NCBI GenBank assembly: GCA_001430745.1
Contig: KQ481942.1
Coordinates: 532,112-553,162, forward strand
Direction of reading: 5' to 3'
Length of the DNA: 21,051 nt
Origin: Auxenochlorella pyrenoidosa
Lineage: Eukaryota > Chlorophyta > Trebouxiophyceae > Chlorellales > Chlorellaceae
The notes under the pieces were generated by a model. It saw only the letters and a program-made list of their open reading frames with translations, did no database searches and had not been told where the DNA came from. Shown here piece after piece: positions 1-9,574 of this stretch; within the stretch, counting starts at the first letter, position 1, and each line of letters begins with the position of its first letter. The translations under genes were made by a program, and so were the position numbers.

Positions 1-174
1 CGAATGCCAGCTGGACGGGACCGCTCAGCCCGTCCCGTGTCTGGCAGATGCGCGGCAGCATGCACGACCCAAGCGCTGCGCTTCAAGCCCAGGCAGGTGG
101 CTCCAGCTGCCTGTCCAGGCGCGGCCAAGTGCTGCCGTTGACTGGTGACCGCCCCACAGCGCCAGCTGCCTCAC

Positions 175-721
175 ATTCGTGACTGCAGGGTCCAGGTTGA
201 TAATGTACCCGGGCCGCTGCGTGGCGTGCAGGTGGGCGTTCAGGCGCTGCATAAAGGTCGTCTTGCCGCTGCCCGCCATGCCTGCAGCACACGGGGTGTA
301 GGTTGGTTGGCACGTCGAGTTGTGGGCAGGCAGCATCAAGGGGCACCAATCGGCACACAGCGGAGAAAGCCGAGCATTTTGTCTGAAAATACATCCCCAC
401 ACGTTGTGCTTTGCCACCCCCGGGCAAGTGCACATGATGGCAGCAGGCGGCAGGCAGGGCGGCAGGGGTGTCGGCGGCGGCGGCAGTCGAAACAAACCCT
501 CTAAGCTGCCATCGGCCGGTTCGGCATGCTTTCCGTCGCATGCACGTCCTCAAAACAAAACTCACACAGGCAAGAGGGCCGCCGAAAGCCTAGCGAGCAC
601 AGGGCAGCCATGCAGGAGCTCCGTGCTCACCGATGACCAAAATGACAGTGGGCTGCGATCCCGCAGAAGCCTGCTCCTGTATGTTTAGGCCCTGCAGGCC
701 AGTTGCCGCCTCTTCCGCCAT
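175..721 (-). CDS. GPN1: GPN-loop GTPase 1 (GPN1/NPA3/XAB1 family), 5' part only
   Basis: Small GTPase whose family acts as an assembly and nuclear-import factor for RNA polymerase II. Two coding exons are visible: 631-721 (30 codons plus one base) and 175-281; the gene continues beyond the left edge. The junction between them completes a glycine codon and gives the P-loop GMAGSGKTT (about residues 31-39), followed by [10 protein letters not shown] and YIINLDPAV, which are hallmark GPN1 segments. The GPN loop and the G3-G5 motifs are not in the window. The start at 721 is the first ATG in frame, and the roughly 27-residue leader is close to the usual length. Intron 1 (282-630) is GT-AG. The exon 2 donor (GTGAGG after the TN codons) is inferred because the translation loses family similarity there; bases 1-174 are then intron 2. 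The gene shares a 350-bp upstream region with the divergent NAA50 gene. Confidence 0.9.
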
Positions 722-1071
722 GTCCGCTACCCCAAACTCAGTTGCGGGCTCCTCCGTGCGGCTTGAGTAGAGATCGGAAGGCAGTAGAGCTGTAAGTTTG
801 CAAAAAGCTCGCGGTTATACTAAACCAGGGCGCCTGTGTTCACCTGCCCATGCCCTGCCTTCTTCCGCTCTTGCCAGGCCAATTGCGGGTGTCTGGCTGC
901 CAGCTAGCATTGTCGATTGAGTGCAACAACCGATCTTTGCTTTGATAGTGCCCTTCTGAGCCCTGCCAGGCCGAGCTCACGCCCTGCTCTGTTCGAGCAC
1001 AACTGCCATTTAGGCAGAACCTCATTCTTCCGCCTTGACAGCCAGACATTACCATCTGCAGCATAGCCAGG
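722..1071. promoter_or_regulatory. Divergent intergenic region between GPN1 and NAA50 (shared promoter and 5' UTRs)
   Basis: There are 350 bp between the two start codons, so both promoters and both 5' UTRs must lie here unless an upstream non-coding exon exists. I see no convincing TATA box or named element. A minus-strand TTACAG near 790-796 resembles a 3' splice site and could mean a 5'-UTR intron for GPN1. This is inference from gene orientation only. Confidence 0.5.
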
Positions 1072-1979
1072 ATGGCCACTCCCGCTGCCGCCGCTCCCGC
1101 TGCCGCCGCCGGTGATGCCGCCCGCCCAAGGCTGCACCTCTCCTTTGGCGCCGTGGTGAGCTCAACGGGCTGCGCGAGCTTTGCCTTCACAACCCCGTCT
1201 TGTGTGTTGCGGAGTGAGCAGGGCACAGCGCGTACATCTACACAAGCTGCAGCGCTGCATGTGCTGTACGCCACCTGGCGTTACCCGCCAGCACCACGCG
1301 CGCCTTGCCCCTGCTCTGCCTTGCGCCCCCGGCTGCAGACCGAGAAGAACATCGAGCAGCTCAAGCTGCTGAACCGCGCCATCTTCCCCATCAACTACAC
1401 CGAGCGTATGTATAAGGACATCCTGGCCTACCCAGACGTCACGCAGGCAGGTCACGAGCAGCACCAGGGGATGTGTTGACATCACTTGGCCCGCTGGGTG
1501 GTGGCAATTGGCGGCAGGCAGTGGAGATGGCAGTGTGTGAGCAGCGCCAAACGCTGGGTTTGCGCTGCGTGGCCAGAAGGGCAGGTTGCCAGTGGCGCCA
1601 GGCACGGGGATTGCACCGCGTGGCCCGAGGGGCGGAGGCGGGGCAACGGCAAAGGCGGCGGCAGCGCACGCTGCCCTTGAGCGATGCCACAACGCGTTGC
1701 TCAAGGCGCCGCCCTGCCTGCAGCTGGCTTGCCACTAGTGGCTGGCCCACAGGCACGGGCAACAGGTTCGAAATGCACTGTTTAATGCGCCGCCCTGCCT
1801 GCAGCTGGCCTACCACAACGACGTGCTGGTGGGCGCCATCGCCTGCCGGCTGGAGAAGTCGGCGCAGGTGGGCGGGCGGGCAGGTGATGTGAGCCTGGCA
1901 GGGTGGGCAGGCAGGGGATGCGGGCAGGCAGGTGATGCGGCTGGAGAAGTCGGCGCAGGCAGACAGGCAAGCAGGGAGG

Positions 1980-2036
<57 letters not shown>

Positions 2037-3219
2037 GATGCGGCAGGCGGGCAGGGGATGCGGCAGGCAGGCGGGCAGGCAGGCGGGCGGGCGGGCAGGC
2101 AGGCAGGCAGGCAGGCAGGGGATGTGGGCCTGGCAGGGTGGAGGTTTACAGTGTGGCGCTGAGCGGGCTGCCCAGAGGCTGGTGCCTGGAGGCGGCTGGA
2201 GCGTGCGTTTTCTGGCACACTGAACATGAACTCTGCTTTCTGGCACGCCAGCAGCTGTCGCATTTTGCGCGCATGTTGCGCTGGTTGATTAAAACAAAGA
2301 AACCAACCCCCCACCCCATCCCCCAGGGCCCTAAGCTGTACATCCTGACCCTTGGAGTGCTGGCCCCATACCGAGGGATGGGCGCCGGCGCCGCGCTGCT
2401 GCAGCGCTGCCTGCACCTGGTCGCCACGCAGCTGCCCGAGGTGCAGGAGGCCGTGCTGCACGTGCAGGTGGGCGGGGGGTGGGCAGCAGGGTGGAAGCAC
2501 TGCCCGAGGTGCAGGAGGGTGTGCTGCACGTGCAGGTGGGCGGAGCCGTTGGAGGGAGAGAGGAGGGCTGCAGGGCTGCCCCCACCGGGTGGCCCAACCG
2601 GGCTCGTGCCCGCGAACCGCAAGCTGCCAGGGCACAGAACTGCTGCCTCTCCTCTGGCAGCATGCACCTAGCTGTTGGGTCTCTGCCAATCAGCTCCTTG
2701 CTGCTGACATGCATGCAGTTGGCTGGGTTTTGCCTGAGTCTCCTGCCCTTCTTCTGCCAGGCGCCCAGATGCCAACCACCTCTGTTCCCCGCCCCTGCCT
2801 TGCAGACCAGCAACGAGGAGGCGATTCGCTTTTATAGCCGGTTTGGCTTTGAGGTGGCCGAGGTGAGCTGTGCCCTGACCTGCATACCTGCCAGAGCCTC
2901 AGAGCAAGGGCCATTTGGCGCCCCGGCCCAGGACACACTGGCAGGTGTGCCTTCCAATGCGGTACCACACGCTGTGCCACTCGTGCTCCGCCCAACAGAC
3001 GGTATGGTAGCTAGCCAGCGACAGCCCGCAAGGGCTGCCCACCCCTGGCCAGTTTCCTTAACACATGCTCACGGGCGTACTCTTACTTCCTTTCTTCCTT
3101 TCTTCCAGACGATAGCTGGGTACTACAAGCGGCTGGACCCCCCTGATGCGGTACTGCTGCGCAAGCGGCTGCATGGCGACAACGGCAGCAGCGGGGCAGC
3201 AAATGGCACGGATGCGTAG
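1072..3219 (+). CDS. NAA50: N-alpha-acetyltransferase 50 (NatE catalytic subunit, San family), complete, 6 exons
   Basis: GNAT-fold enzyme that acetylates N-terminal Met of nascent proteins, normally docked on NatA at the ribosome. Exons are 1072-1155, 1339-1446, 1805-1867, 2327-2467, 2806-2862 and 3109-3219; they total 564 nt and encode 187 aa with stop TAG. The order of family blocks is clear: NIEQLKLLNRAIFPINY, LAYHNDVLVGAIACRLE, KLYILTLGVLAPYRGMGAG (acetyl-CoA loop, about residues 101-106), LHVQ, SNEEAIRFYSRFGFEV and GYYKRLDPPDAVLLRKRL. Tyr90 and His130 correspond to the catalytic Tyr73 and His112 of human NAA50 as I recall them. The Ala-rich N-terminus is longer than in animals. The exon 2 donor must be GC (CAG|GCAGGT), because the only in-phase join to LAY uses it. 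Introns 2, 3 and 4 each hold a partial copy of an adjacent exon boundary. Confidence 0.93.
1706..1728 (+). repeat. Decoy copy of the NAA50 exon 3 acceptor and exon start
   Basis: This 23-bp stretch is identical to 1787-1809, which contains the true polypyrimidine/CAG acceptor and the first bases of exon 3. The offset is 81 bp. Splicing at the decoy would read L-A-C-H and then a TAG stop, so it should not give a functional product. Confidence 0.85.
1938..1958 (+). repeat. Decoy copy of the NAA50 exon 3 end
   Basis: The last ~21 bases of exon 3 (1847-1867) recur here. The true exon end is followed by GTGGGC, the copy by GCAGAC. The copy lies in intron 3, 91 bp downstream, immediately before the GGCA microsatellite. 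Confidence 0.85.
1954..2122 (+). repeat. GGCA/GGGC tetranucleotide microsatellite in NAA50 intron 3
   Basis: A run of AGGC units is uninterrupted from about 1979 to 2034. It is followed by degenerate blocks of GGGATGCGGCAGGCGGGC type to about 2122. The intron (1868-2326) is otherwise unremarkable. The array codes for nothing; open frames across it are low-complexity artefacts. Confidence 0.93.
2501..2541 (+). repeat. Second copy of the NAA50 exon 4 end with its donor
   Basis: The segment encoding LPEVQE-VLHVQ plus the GTGGGC donor (about 2433-2473) is repeated 68 bp downstream, with only a short mismatch run. The second donor is at 2536. Because 68 is not a multiple of three, use of the second donor shifts the frame into exon 5. 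Confidence 0.85.
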
Positions 3220-3709
3220 CGCGTGCGCGGCGGGGCAAGGTGCCGCGCGACGCGGCCGCTGCCGGCGGGCGCAGATGCGGTCGCGCCTCGCAGCACCTTG
3301 CCTCAGATGCTTGGTGGGTGGCTTTGCATCTGTACCGCGCAAATCAAGGGTTCAAGCAGTGCTTGTGAAGACAGATGTACTGGGGGTTAGATCGAGGAAC
3401 AGTAGTGGAGAGGATACGCAAGGAATGAGGAATAGGTGGATGGAGGAAAACTTGCACAAAACGTCGTGGGAACTGCCTGCATGGACAGCCCCAATTCAAG
3501 CAGAGCGAAGCGGAGTGGGGGACTAAACATCTGAAGAGGTGCTCAGTTGATTATGCAAGATATTTGGAGGGGATTTGTGCTGCAGGATGCATCGGATTTC
3601 GAGGACATACTGCCACAGCATACCACAGATGTATCAGACTGTGGCAAGCCGGGTACCCGGCCCCAGGCCTGCATCTTTTGCAAACGCAAGGTCTGGAAGC
3701 GCAGCTCAA
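3220..3709. other. Convergent 3' region between NAA50 and beta-helix gene B
   Basis: About 490 bp without a supportable gene. It must hold the 3' UTRs of the plus-strand NAA50 and the minus-strand beta-helix gene. I did not find the green-algal TGTAA polyadenylation signal on either strand here. Open frames across it have no recognisable domain. Confidence 0.5.
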
Positions 3710-6700
3710 TCAGCCCGGGCCCGCCGCCTCGCGCTGGCGGCGCATCGCTCGCTGCGCATCGTACAAGTTCGTTGGGGAGCCTGGGGCAAGCGGCCGCACC
3801 AGCCACAGCTTCCCAGGGCACTGCACAGAGGCGGGGGAGTGCAAATATGTTTTATTTTTAAATATTTTTAGAAATCGGCTTGCGCGTGATCGAGCTCTGA
3901 CGGACACAAAAGCACACTGTTGGGGGCTGCTGACATGAAGAAAAGCCAGGGTGGATGAAGGTGTTTAAGGGTGCTGCGGCGGCCGTCTCCCACCCCGCCC
4001 TGTCCAAACCCACCGGGTTGCCGCGGAACGAGCCCACAAATGCGAGCATTGGGCCCCACTCGCAAGGCGGCAGCAGGAGCGGGGCGCCGCTGCCGGACCG
4101 CACGTTCCAAAACGTGTTCAGCCGACCTGCGGCGTGGGCGGGAGATGGGGAGGCAGCCAGGTCACGGCTCCTGGACGGGGCTGCCATACATGCAGGCAGC
4201 CGCTGGCACTGAGGAGCAGAACAGCCGGCAAGGAGCAAGCAAGGGGTTGGACAAAAGAGGCTGCTTCCTTAGCACACCAGGCCCGCCCGCACCCGAGTGC
4301 GCGCCGCGGTCGCCGCGCCCGCCAGCCTGGAAGGGGCGGCTGCCCAGCCCCAGGTCCAGATTTGTGAGCAGGTTCCCAAAGGACGCCGCCCTGTGCATGT
4401 CCAGATTGGTGTCGATGCCGGCGCCGTCGGCTATGACGTTCAGCGAGGCTGCTGATGCAAGGGTGATGTCATGGATGTACCGGAAGGGCAGGCGGTACCT
4501 GCACAGGCGGGCAGGTTGGCACCAGGGAAGACTACTGTGCCTAGGACTGTGGCAAAACGAAATCCTGAAATGACAACAGCGTAGATCACAGCGCCGCGCA
4601 CTGCTGCATCAGCCGGGTGCCTGCAGAATGCGAACGGCAACCGATTCAAGCGACATCGCAGCCCCCGCCCACCCAGCTTGCCCGGCCACTAGGTTGGCGT
4701 GAGAGGAGGTGAGGCTGATGGCGTGGTGGCCGTTGCGAGCATCCAGGTGGGCTGGGTTGAGTCGCGGCGCCGTCATGGCGACAGTGATGCCTGCAGCGAG
4801 GGCCAGCCGTGAGGGGGCAGTTTGGAAATCTGGGCGCACGTGCTCAGGGTCGCAGGCGGGCCACGCACAGCCGGTGCCCTGCCATGTCTAAGAGTGGCAG
4901 CGAGGCATGCAACCGTCTGTGGAGCATCTGGTGCGCAAAACCCTCTGGCCATCACAGCAGTAGGCCTTGGGGCAGCAGGTCCAGGGGCAGCCAGGGTACA
5001 CTAAGGGCAGCAGGCCAAGGGGCAGCCAGAGCAGGCCTACGGGGCAGCAGGCTCAGGAGCAGCTGGGGCAGCCAGCAGCTGCTGGGATCCATCTGTCCAT
5101 CCATCCCACCCATCCATCCATGCATGCGCACCCCTGAAGGTGGAGCGGTCCGTCCAGCTGACAAACAGGCCGTTGTCGGCGTTCAGGACCGTGACGTTCC
5201 GGGCCCAGCAGTTGGCCGCGTGGCTGAACTGCAGGGCGTTGTAGCCGCGGTCGGCAAAGTGCTCGGGAGCCAGGGTGTGCCTGCAGCGGCGGGTTGGTCG
5301 GAGGCACCGGCGGAAGTGTGCTGTGCCTGGTTTTTGGTGCAAATCACAACCCCAAGATCGCCAGGGTGTGCCTGCGCAGCGGCACCGGCGCGCATGCGGC
5401 GGCAGGTTGGTTGAAGGCAAAGGGTGAGGTCTGCTGTGCCTGCTTTGTGGTGCGCTTTCCAACGGTGTCAAACCCCAACTCCTCTGCCTGCGCGGTCCTG
5501 ATCTTTGGCGGCTGCCCCCCAGCCAGCCCACAGCCCATCCCAGCTTACGACCCACCTGAAGCGGATGGTGAGCCTCTCGATGCCGCTGTTCTGCAGGGAA
5601 GGCGCGTCCAGGTGCACGGTGGCACGCCAGCCAGGCTTCACTGCACGTCGCAGGCACGCAGCGGGGCACGTCAGCTCGGTGCACAGAAGTCGGCAGAGAC
5701 TTCACAGGCATCATTTCTGTTGATCCAACCCAGTCAATCAAAAGCATATATGGCTACTGGATGCGTCCAGCTGTAGCCGACTATGGCTTACCTGGGAAGG
5801 GCATGCCTCGCTCGACCCCAAACCAGCCGGGGCCCACGGCAGCCACCCTGCAGTGAAGTGCACCCACACTCCTCAGCCACATTGCATTGTGGCATGCGTT
5901 GTCGGTTTGCGCTATGATGTGGACCATGGAAGGACACAAAGCCATTTCAGGCGCTGCCGCTGTCGTCGCTGCAGCCCCAGGCGCAACGGCGCCACCATGG
6001 CGCATGTGCACACTCAACCACGTGCAGCCCAGCGCATCTCCCCAGTATCCCCTGAAACTTCGAAAAAGCCGCAAAGGTGTGCACCTGGCAGGAAAGGAGA
6101 CCTCATCCTCGTCCAGCACCTCTGGCCACAGACAGCACTGCTAATTATAGTAACGATAATATCTCCCCAGTATCACCTTGCTTTACCCACTTGGCCGGGA
6201 AGGTGCAGCAAATCTCCCCAGTATCTCCCGGCATATGCTGATGCTACACACGCATTTAGACCCACCTGGCCGGGAAGGAGACCTCATCCTCGTCCAGCAC
6301 GTCCCCGCTGCCGCTGTCCACCATCTGCTCCCCATAGATCCTGCAGGCGGGTGAAGGCAAGCGAGCAACGAGGTGGATGAGGGACCATTGTTGTATCACG
6401 AGCTGTCCACCATCTGACGCCGTAGATCCTGCAGGCGAGTGGGGGCAGGCAGGCAAAGCCGGGCCTGGCTGGGCTGGGGGCTGGAGGCTGGGCTCTGGGC
6501 TGGGCACGGCAGGCTGGCATAAGCAAAGCACGTCCGAGAGCCAGGCAGGCTGGCTGGCAAGGGTGGGACGCACCACGCCGCAATGGTGTTGACTGCCGCC
6601 CTGCCTGCAGTTCCAGGCAGGCCCCCGGCGCCCTCTGGGGCAGGCGCCGCGCCGGCCTGGGCGCCTGCATCGCCGTCACTGCTGCTTGTGGGCGCCTGGG

Positions 6701-8722
6701 CGTAAGCCTCTGCCTCTGCCTGTGGGGCCTGCATAAAAGACGGGCCATCGCTGCCGCCGCGTCCTAGGGTGCGCTGACCCTCTGCCGCTGCCTGCCACAC
6801 CGGGTCTTCTGCCAGCCAGGCAGGCAGGGGCTGCGCAGGCATGCGGACAGGCACTGGCGCAGCCGTGTGGGTGCTGCCTGTCCCGCCAGAGCCGCTGCTG
6901 CTGCCCGCCGCATGCTCGTCCTGGCGCAGCCGGCGCCGTGACCCTGCAGGCAGGATGGCAGAGGGAGCTTGCATGTGGCACACACACGCAGCGATGGCAT
7001 GTTGCCGGCCCTGGCTGGCCACTGCCAGCTGAGGCCTCTGCAACGGGCCCCCTGTCCTGCCCTGCCCTGCCCTGCGCCTCACCGAGCGTCGAGGCATCGT
7101 TGACAAAGATCCTCACGCGCTGCCCCACGCGCAGCCGAGCTGAGCTGCCCACCTGCACAGCACAGCAGGCGCAGCAGGCGGGTGTGCACAGCAGGTACAG
7201 CATGCAGGGCAGCGGTCGAGGTCGCAGCCCGCAGACTGCGAGCTGCACCGCAGGCGAGGGTGTCGGGCGCTGGTGCAGGCAGCAGACGCGCTCCTGCCTG
7301 CCCCGGCAGGCCACTCTGCTCCTACCGGCAGGCGGACGCTGCCAGCAGTTACGGGGGCGTTGATGATGGCCAGCAGGGTGCTGCCGTCCCGCGAGCGCTG
7401 CGGCACACCTGCGGCAGAAGGGTGCAGCACGCAGGCTGGCGGATGTTAGCAGGCAATGCTCGGGGACCGCAGCGCGAGCCTGGGCATGCGCCTCTTGCCC
7501 GGGGTCACTTCAACCGGGGCCATGGCAGAGGCATGCCCGGCCTGGCAGCGAGCCCCCACAATCTGGCCTCACCCCGAAACATGACCATCGCGCCGCCAAA
7601 AGACCAAGATGACGCCAGGCTGCCTGCAGGCGGGTGCAGCAGCACCGACGGTCAGCTGCTGCATCGCGCGCTGGTGCAGCCGCCCCGCATCGCCACCTGG
7701 CCGCCCGCATGCTGCCCATGCAGGCACGCGGTACGACCTCGGCGCAGCGGCATGCGGCGCAGCTGCCTGCAGCGCATGCGCGCTGCGTGCATGGCGCACC
7801 CCCTGAAGTTTCCCCCAGCTTCCCAGCACTCGCCATTCTGAGCTCCCTGGTACACGTCGCTGAGCGAGACAGGAATGTGGATTGTTGTCAGCCCCTGGCC
7901 TTCGCCCCTCAGCACGACGTTGCTGCGGGACACCACCAGCGGGCGGGTGAGGACATACGTGCCCGCGGGCAGGAAGACGACGCCTCCGCCGCCCTGCTGC
8001 GCCGCCTGCAGCGCCGCCTGCAGCGCCGCCTGCAGTGGCGGGCAAGCCACAGCAGCAGAGGATGGATGCGCACTTGAGGCAGGCATCCAAAGGGTGTGGG
8101 AGCCACACGCTGCATGGTTGGTCGGATGCTTCGCCTTTCGGCTCCGTCGCCACCCAGCACATGGGTGGCGAGAGGCCTTGCCACCTGGCTCGAACATCGC
8201 GGGGTCTGTGCCGCAAGCGCCGATGCGTTCAGACAGGGTTCAAGCCCAAACAAACAAGCAAGCACCCGCTAGTCCTGCGCGGTCCCTCGCCTGCAGCGCC
8301 GCAGTGTCGTCGGCCAGCCCGTCGCCTCGCGCCCCAAACTGCGCCTTGACATTTATGGTCACGGGCGGGTCGGGCACCACCTCACGCCCTTCCTGGTACG
8401 CAGACAGCGACCAGTCAAAGCCGCGGCCCGGGGGCAGGTAGGTGCGCTGGGCAGCGACGCCTGTTGCCTTTGTGGCTGCCAGCGGGGGGTCTGCAGCTGC
8501 CCGGTGCGGCGCCGGCGGGTGGGCGGCGGGTGGGAACCCGTCCTCGTAGGCACCGATGGAGCCTACAGGGCCGTTCATAGCAATCGTGATTCATGGGGCC
8601 TTGCCGGCCCTGCGGCGAAGAGTGGAAGACCTGTAACACGCTTTGTTCGCGACCCGGCGGCTCTCACCGGCTACAGCCGCAAGGATGCATATGACGATTG
8701 AAATCGAAGTGCGAGCGCCCAT
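3710..8722 (-). CDS. Secreted right-handed beta-helix protein, Pectate_lyase_3 type, copy B (15 exons, ~676 aa)
   Basis: Exons from the start: 8668-8722, 8291-8562, 7800-8029, 7573-7619, 7326-7408, 7083-7152, 6574-6943, 6266-6340, 5792-5847, 5556-5640, 5132-5280, 4682-4790, 4293-4498, 4014-4126, 3710-3820. They sum to 2031 nt, divisible by three, with matching phases throughout. Residues 1-18 are a hydrophobic signal peptide. FGARGDGLADD (about 94-104) and GVVFLPAGTYVL are the opening strands of Pectate_lyase_3 proteins. Conserved later segments include VDSGSGDVLDEDEVSF, GIERLTIRF, NADNGLFVSWTDRST, NGHHAISL, IHDITLA and LNTFWNV. Exon 7 encodes a low-complexity Ser/Ala/Gly linker. Likely an exported, wall- or polysaccharide-directed protein; substrate and catalytic residues are not assignable. 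Uncertain points: exon 3 may end at 7830, and exon 12 at 4673 (a GT donor); both alternatives keep the frame. The GC donor at 4682 gives 109 nt, exactly the length of the matching exon in copy A. Confidence 0.83.
5089..5122 (+). repeat. CCAT-rich simple repeat in beta-helix gene B intron 11
   Basis: Imperfect CATC/CCAT units lie just downstream (coding strand) of the exon 11 donor at 5131. To the left, 4965-5080 holds imperfect GGGGCAGCAGGC-like units. There is no coding sense. Confidence 0.7.
5270..5460 (-). repeat. Acceptor-side tandem duplication in intron 10 of beta-helix gene B
   Basis: The true acceptor and start of exon 11 (plus-strand CCAGGGTGTGCCTGC at 5270) recurs at 5361, 91 bp upstream on the coding strand. 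Flanking sequence is also repeated (TGTGCTGTGCCTGGTTTTTGG near 5317 against CTGCTGTGCCTGCTTTGTGG near 5431). This indicates a duplication unit of roughly 90-110 bp. Confidence 0.75.
6082..6437 (-). repeat. Three partial copies around exon 8 of beta-helix gene B
   Basis: The true exon 8 (6266-6340) is flanked by two fragments of itself. At 6402-6437 lies a copy of its acceptor and first ~30 bases (GATCTAyGG…CAGATGGTGGACAGC). At 6082-6119 lies a copy of its last ~30 bases with donor (GTGCTGGACGAGGATGAGG…). A shorter echo of the exon end is at 6187-6203, and the string TCTCCCCAGTATC occurs near 6039, 6163 and 6212. Confidence 0.83.
8203..8266 (-). repeat. Dispersed element copy 1 (beta-helix gene B intron 2)
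   Basis: On the minus strand it reads GCTTGTTTG…GGGCTTGAACC then CTGTCTGAACGCAT and GCGCTTGCGGCACAGACCCC. It matches the ~60-bp consensus of the copies near 10407, 13640 and 17388, though the middle is more diverged. Confidence 0.6.
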
Positions 8723-9574
8723 CACGGCTTCCGACTCCGTGGGGCGCCCTGCAGGGCGACTTCACACGAGTGGCCGCTCGCTCGCCCCGCCCCTTCAAAG
8801 AACCTGTGCTGCGAGGCGGTGGCAGGCACCTGCCCCTTGCAATTGATGTCTGAGCGGGTAGGAACGGGTGGAAGGGGACATCCAGATGAGCGCCAATTGC
8901 CGGCGCTGCCACCGTGGCCTCGCCGCCGCCAGCGGCAACCTCTGCTGGCACCTTGGCACAGTGGCACTTCACTCTGTTCCAGTTCCTAAATGACAAATGG
9001 AGTGGGGACTGCGGACCCAAGTTTGTCTGCACTCATCCCCTTTGCAGGCGGGCAAATGCCGGGCTGGCCCCCACGGTTATCTCTGTTGCTGCGGCGCTGG
9101 GCTGCAAACTGCAGGGCTGGCCTGTCGTGCACTGGCTTGCACTATGCCCGATGCATGCTCCGGCTTCCACTGCTTCAATCCAGTAAGGAGCAGTCACGAG
9201 GGTGACATGAGTGGTTGCATGCCCTGGCGTGCTCCCTAACCACACTGTGCATGTCATCATGCATGTTGAGACAGCAATGCTGTTGAAGGGAGGGTGCGCA
9301 TGAGGCGAGCAATGAGGGGGTTAGCCAAGAAAGTAGCGGGGTTCGGGGAGAGGTCTGAGAAAGAAGATGTGCATTTGATTGAGGGAAGACGCTGTGACAA
9401 GACATTCTGGGGCAAATGGGTACCAGCCAGGAAGGCTCCTGAGGGCAAGGTGGGTACTGCGGTGAAACTGCGGCGCCGCAATTTTTGCACCGCTAGGATG
9501 GGCTATCAGATGACGTGTATTAAAGGGCTGCTAGACATGTGATATCCTGCTACGACTGAATGGTCATACCCGCT
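8723..9574. other. Intergenic region between the beta-helix paralogues
   Basis: 852 bp between the stop of copy A (9575) and the start of copy B (8722), both on the minus strand. It must contain the 3' UTR of A and the promoter of B. I see no RNA gene, no clear TATA box and no recognisable peptide on either strand. The part at 9280-9550 is visibly less GC-rich than its surroundings. Confidence 0.55.

Noticed and set aside
1782..2246. Long open frames across the GGCA array (Cys-Leu-Pro-Ala repeats on the minus strand, Gly-Arg-Gln-Ala on the plus strand)
   Set aside because: They are produced by the tetranucleotide repeat, which is open in several frames at once, and they lie inside a well-supported NAA50 intron.
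1439..2689. 416-codon open frame on the minus strand opposite NAA50
   Set aside because: It runs through repeat-coded sequence and antisense to three NAA50 exons, with no family resemblance.
3340..3420. GGTTCAAGC motif considered as a tRNA B-box
   Set aside because: No matching A-box or acceptor stem could be folded around it; a lone B-box-like string is common in GC-rich DNA.
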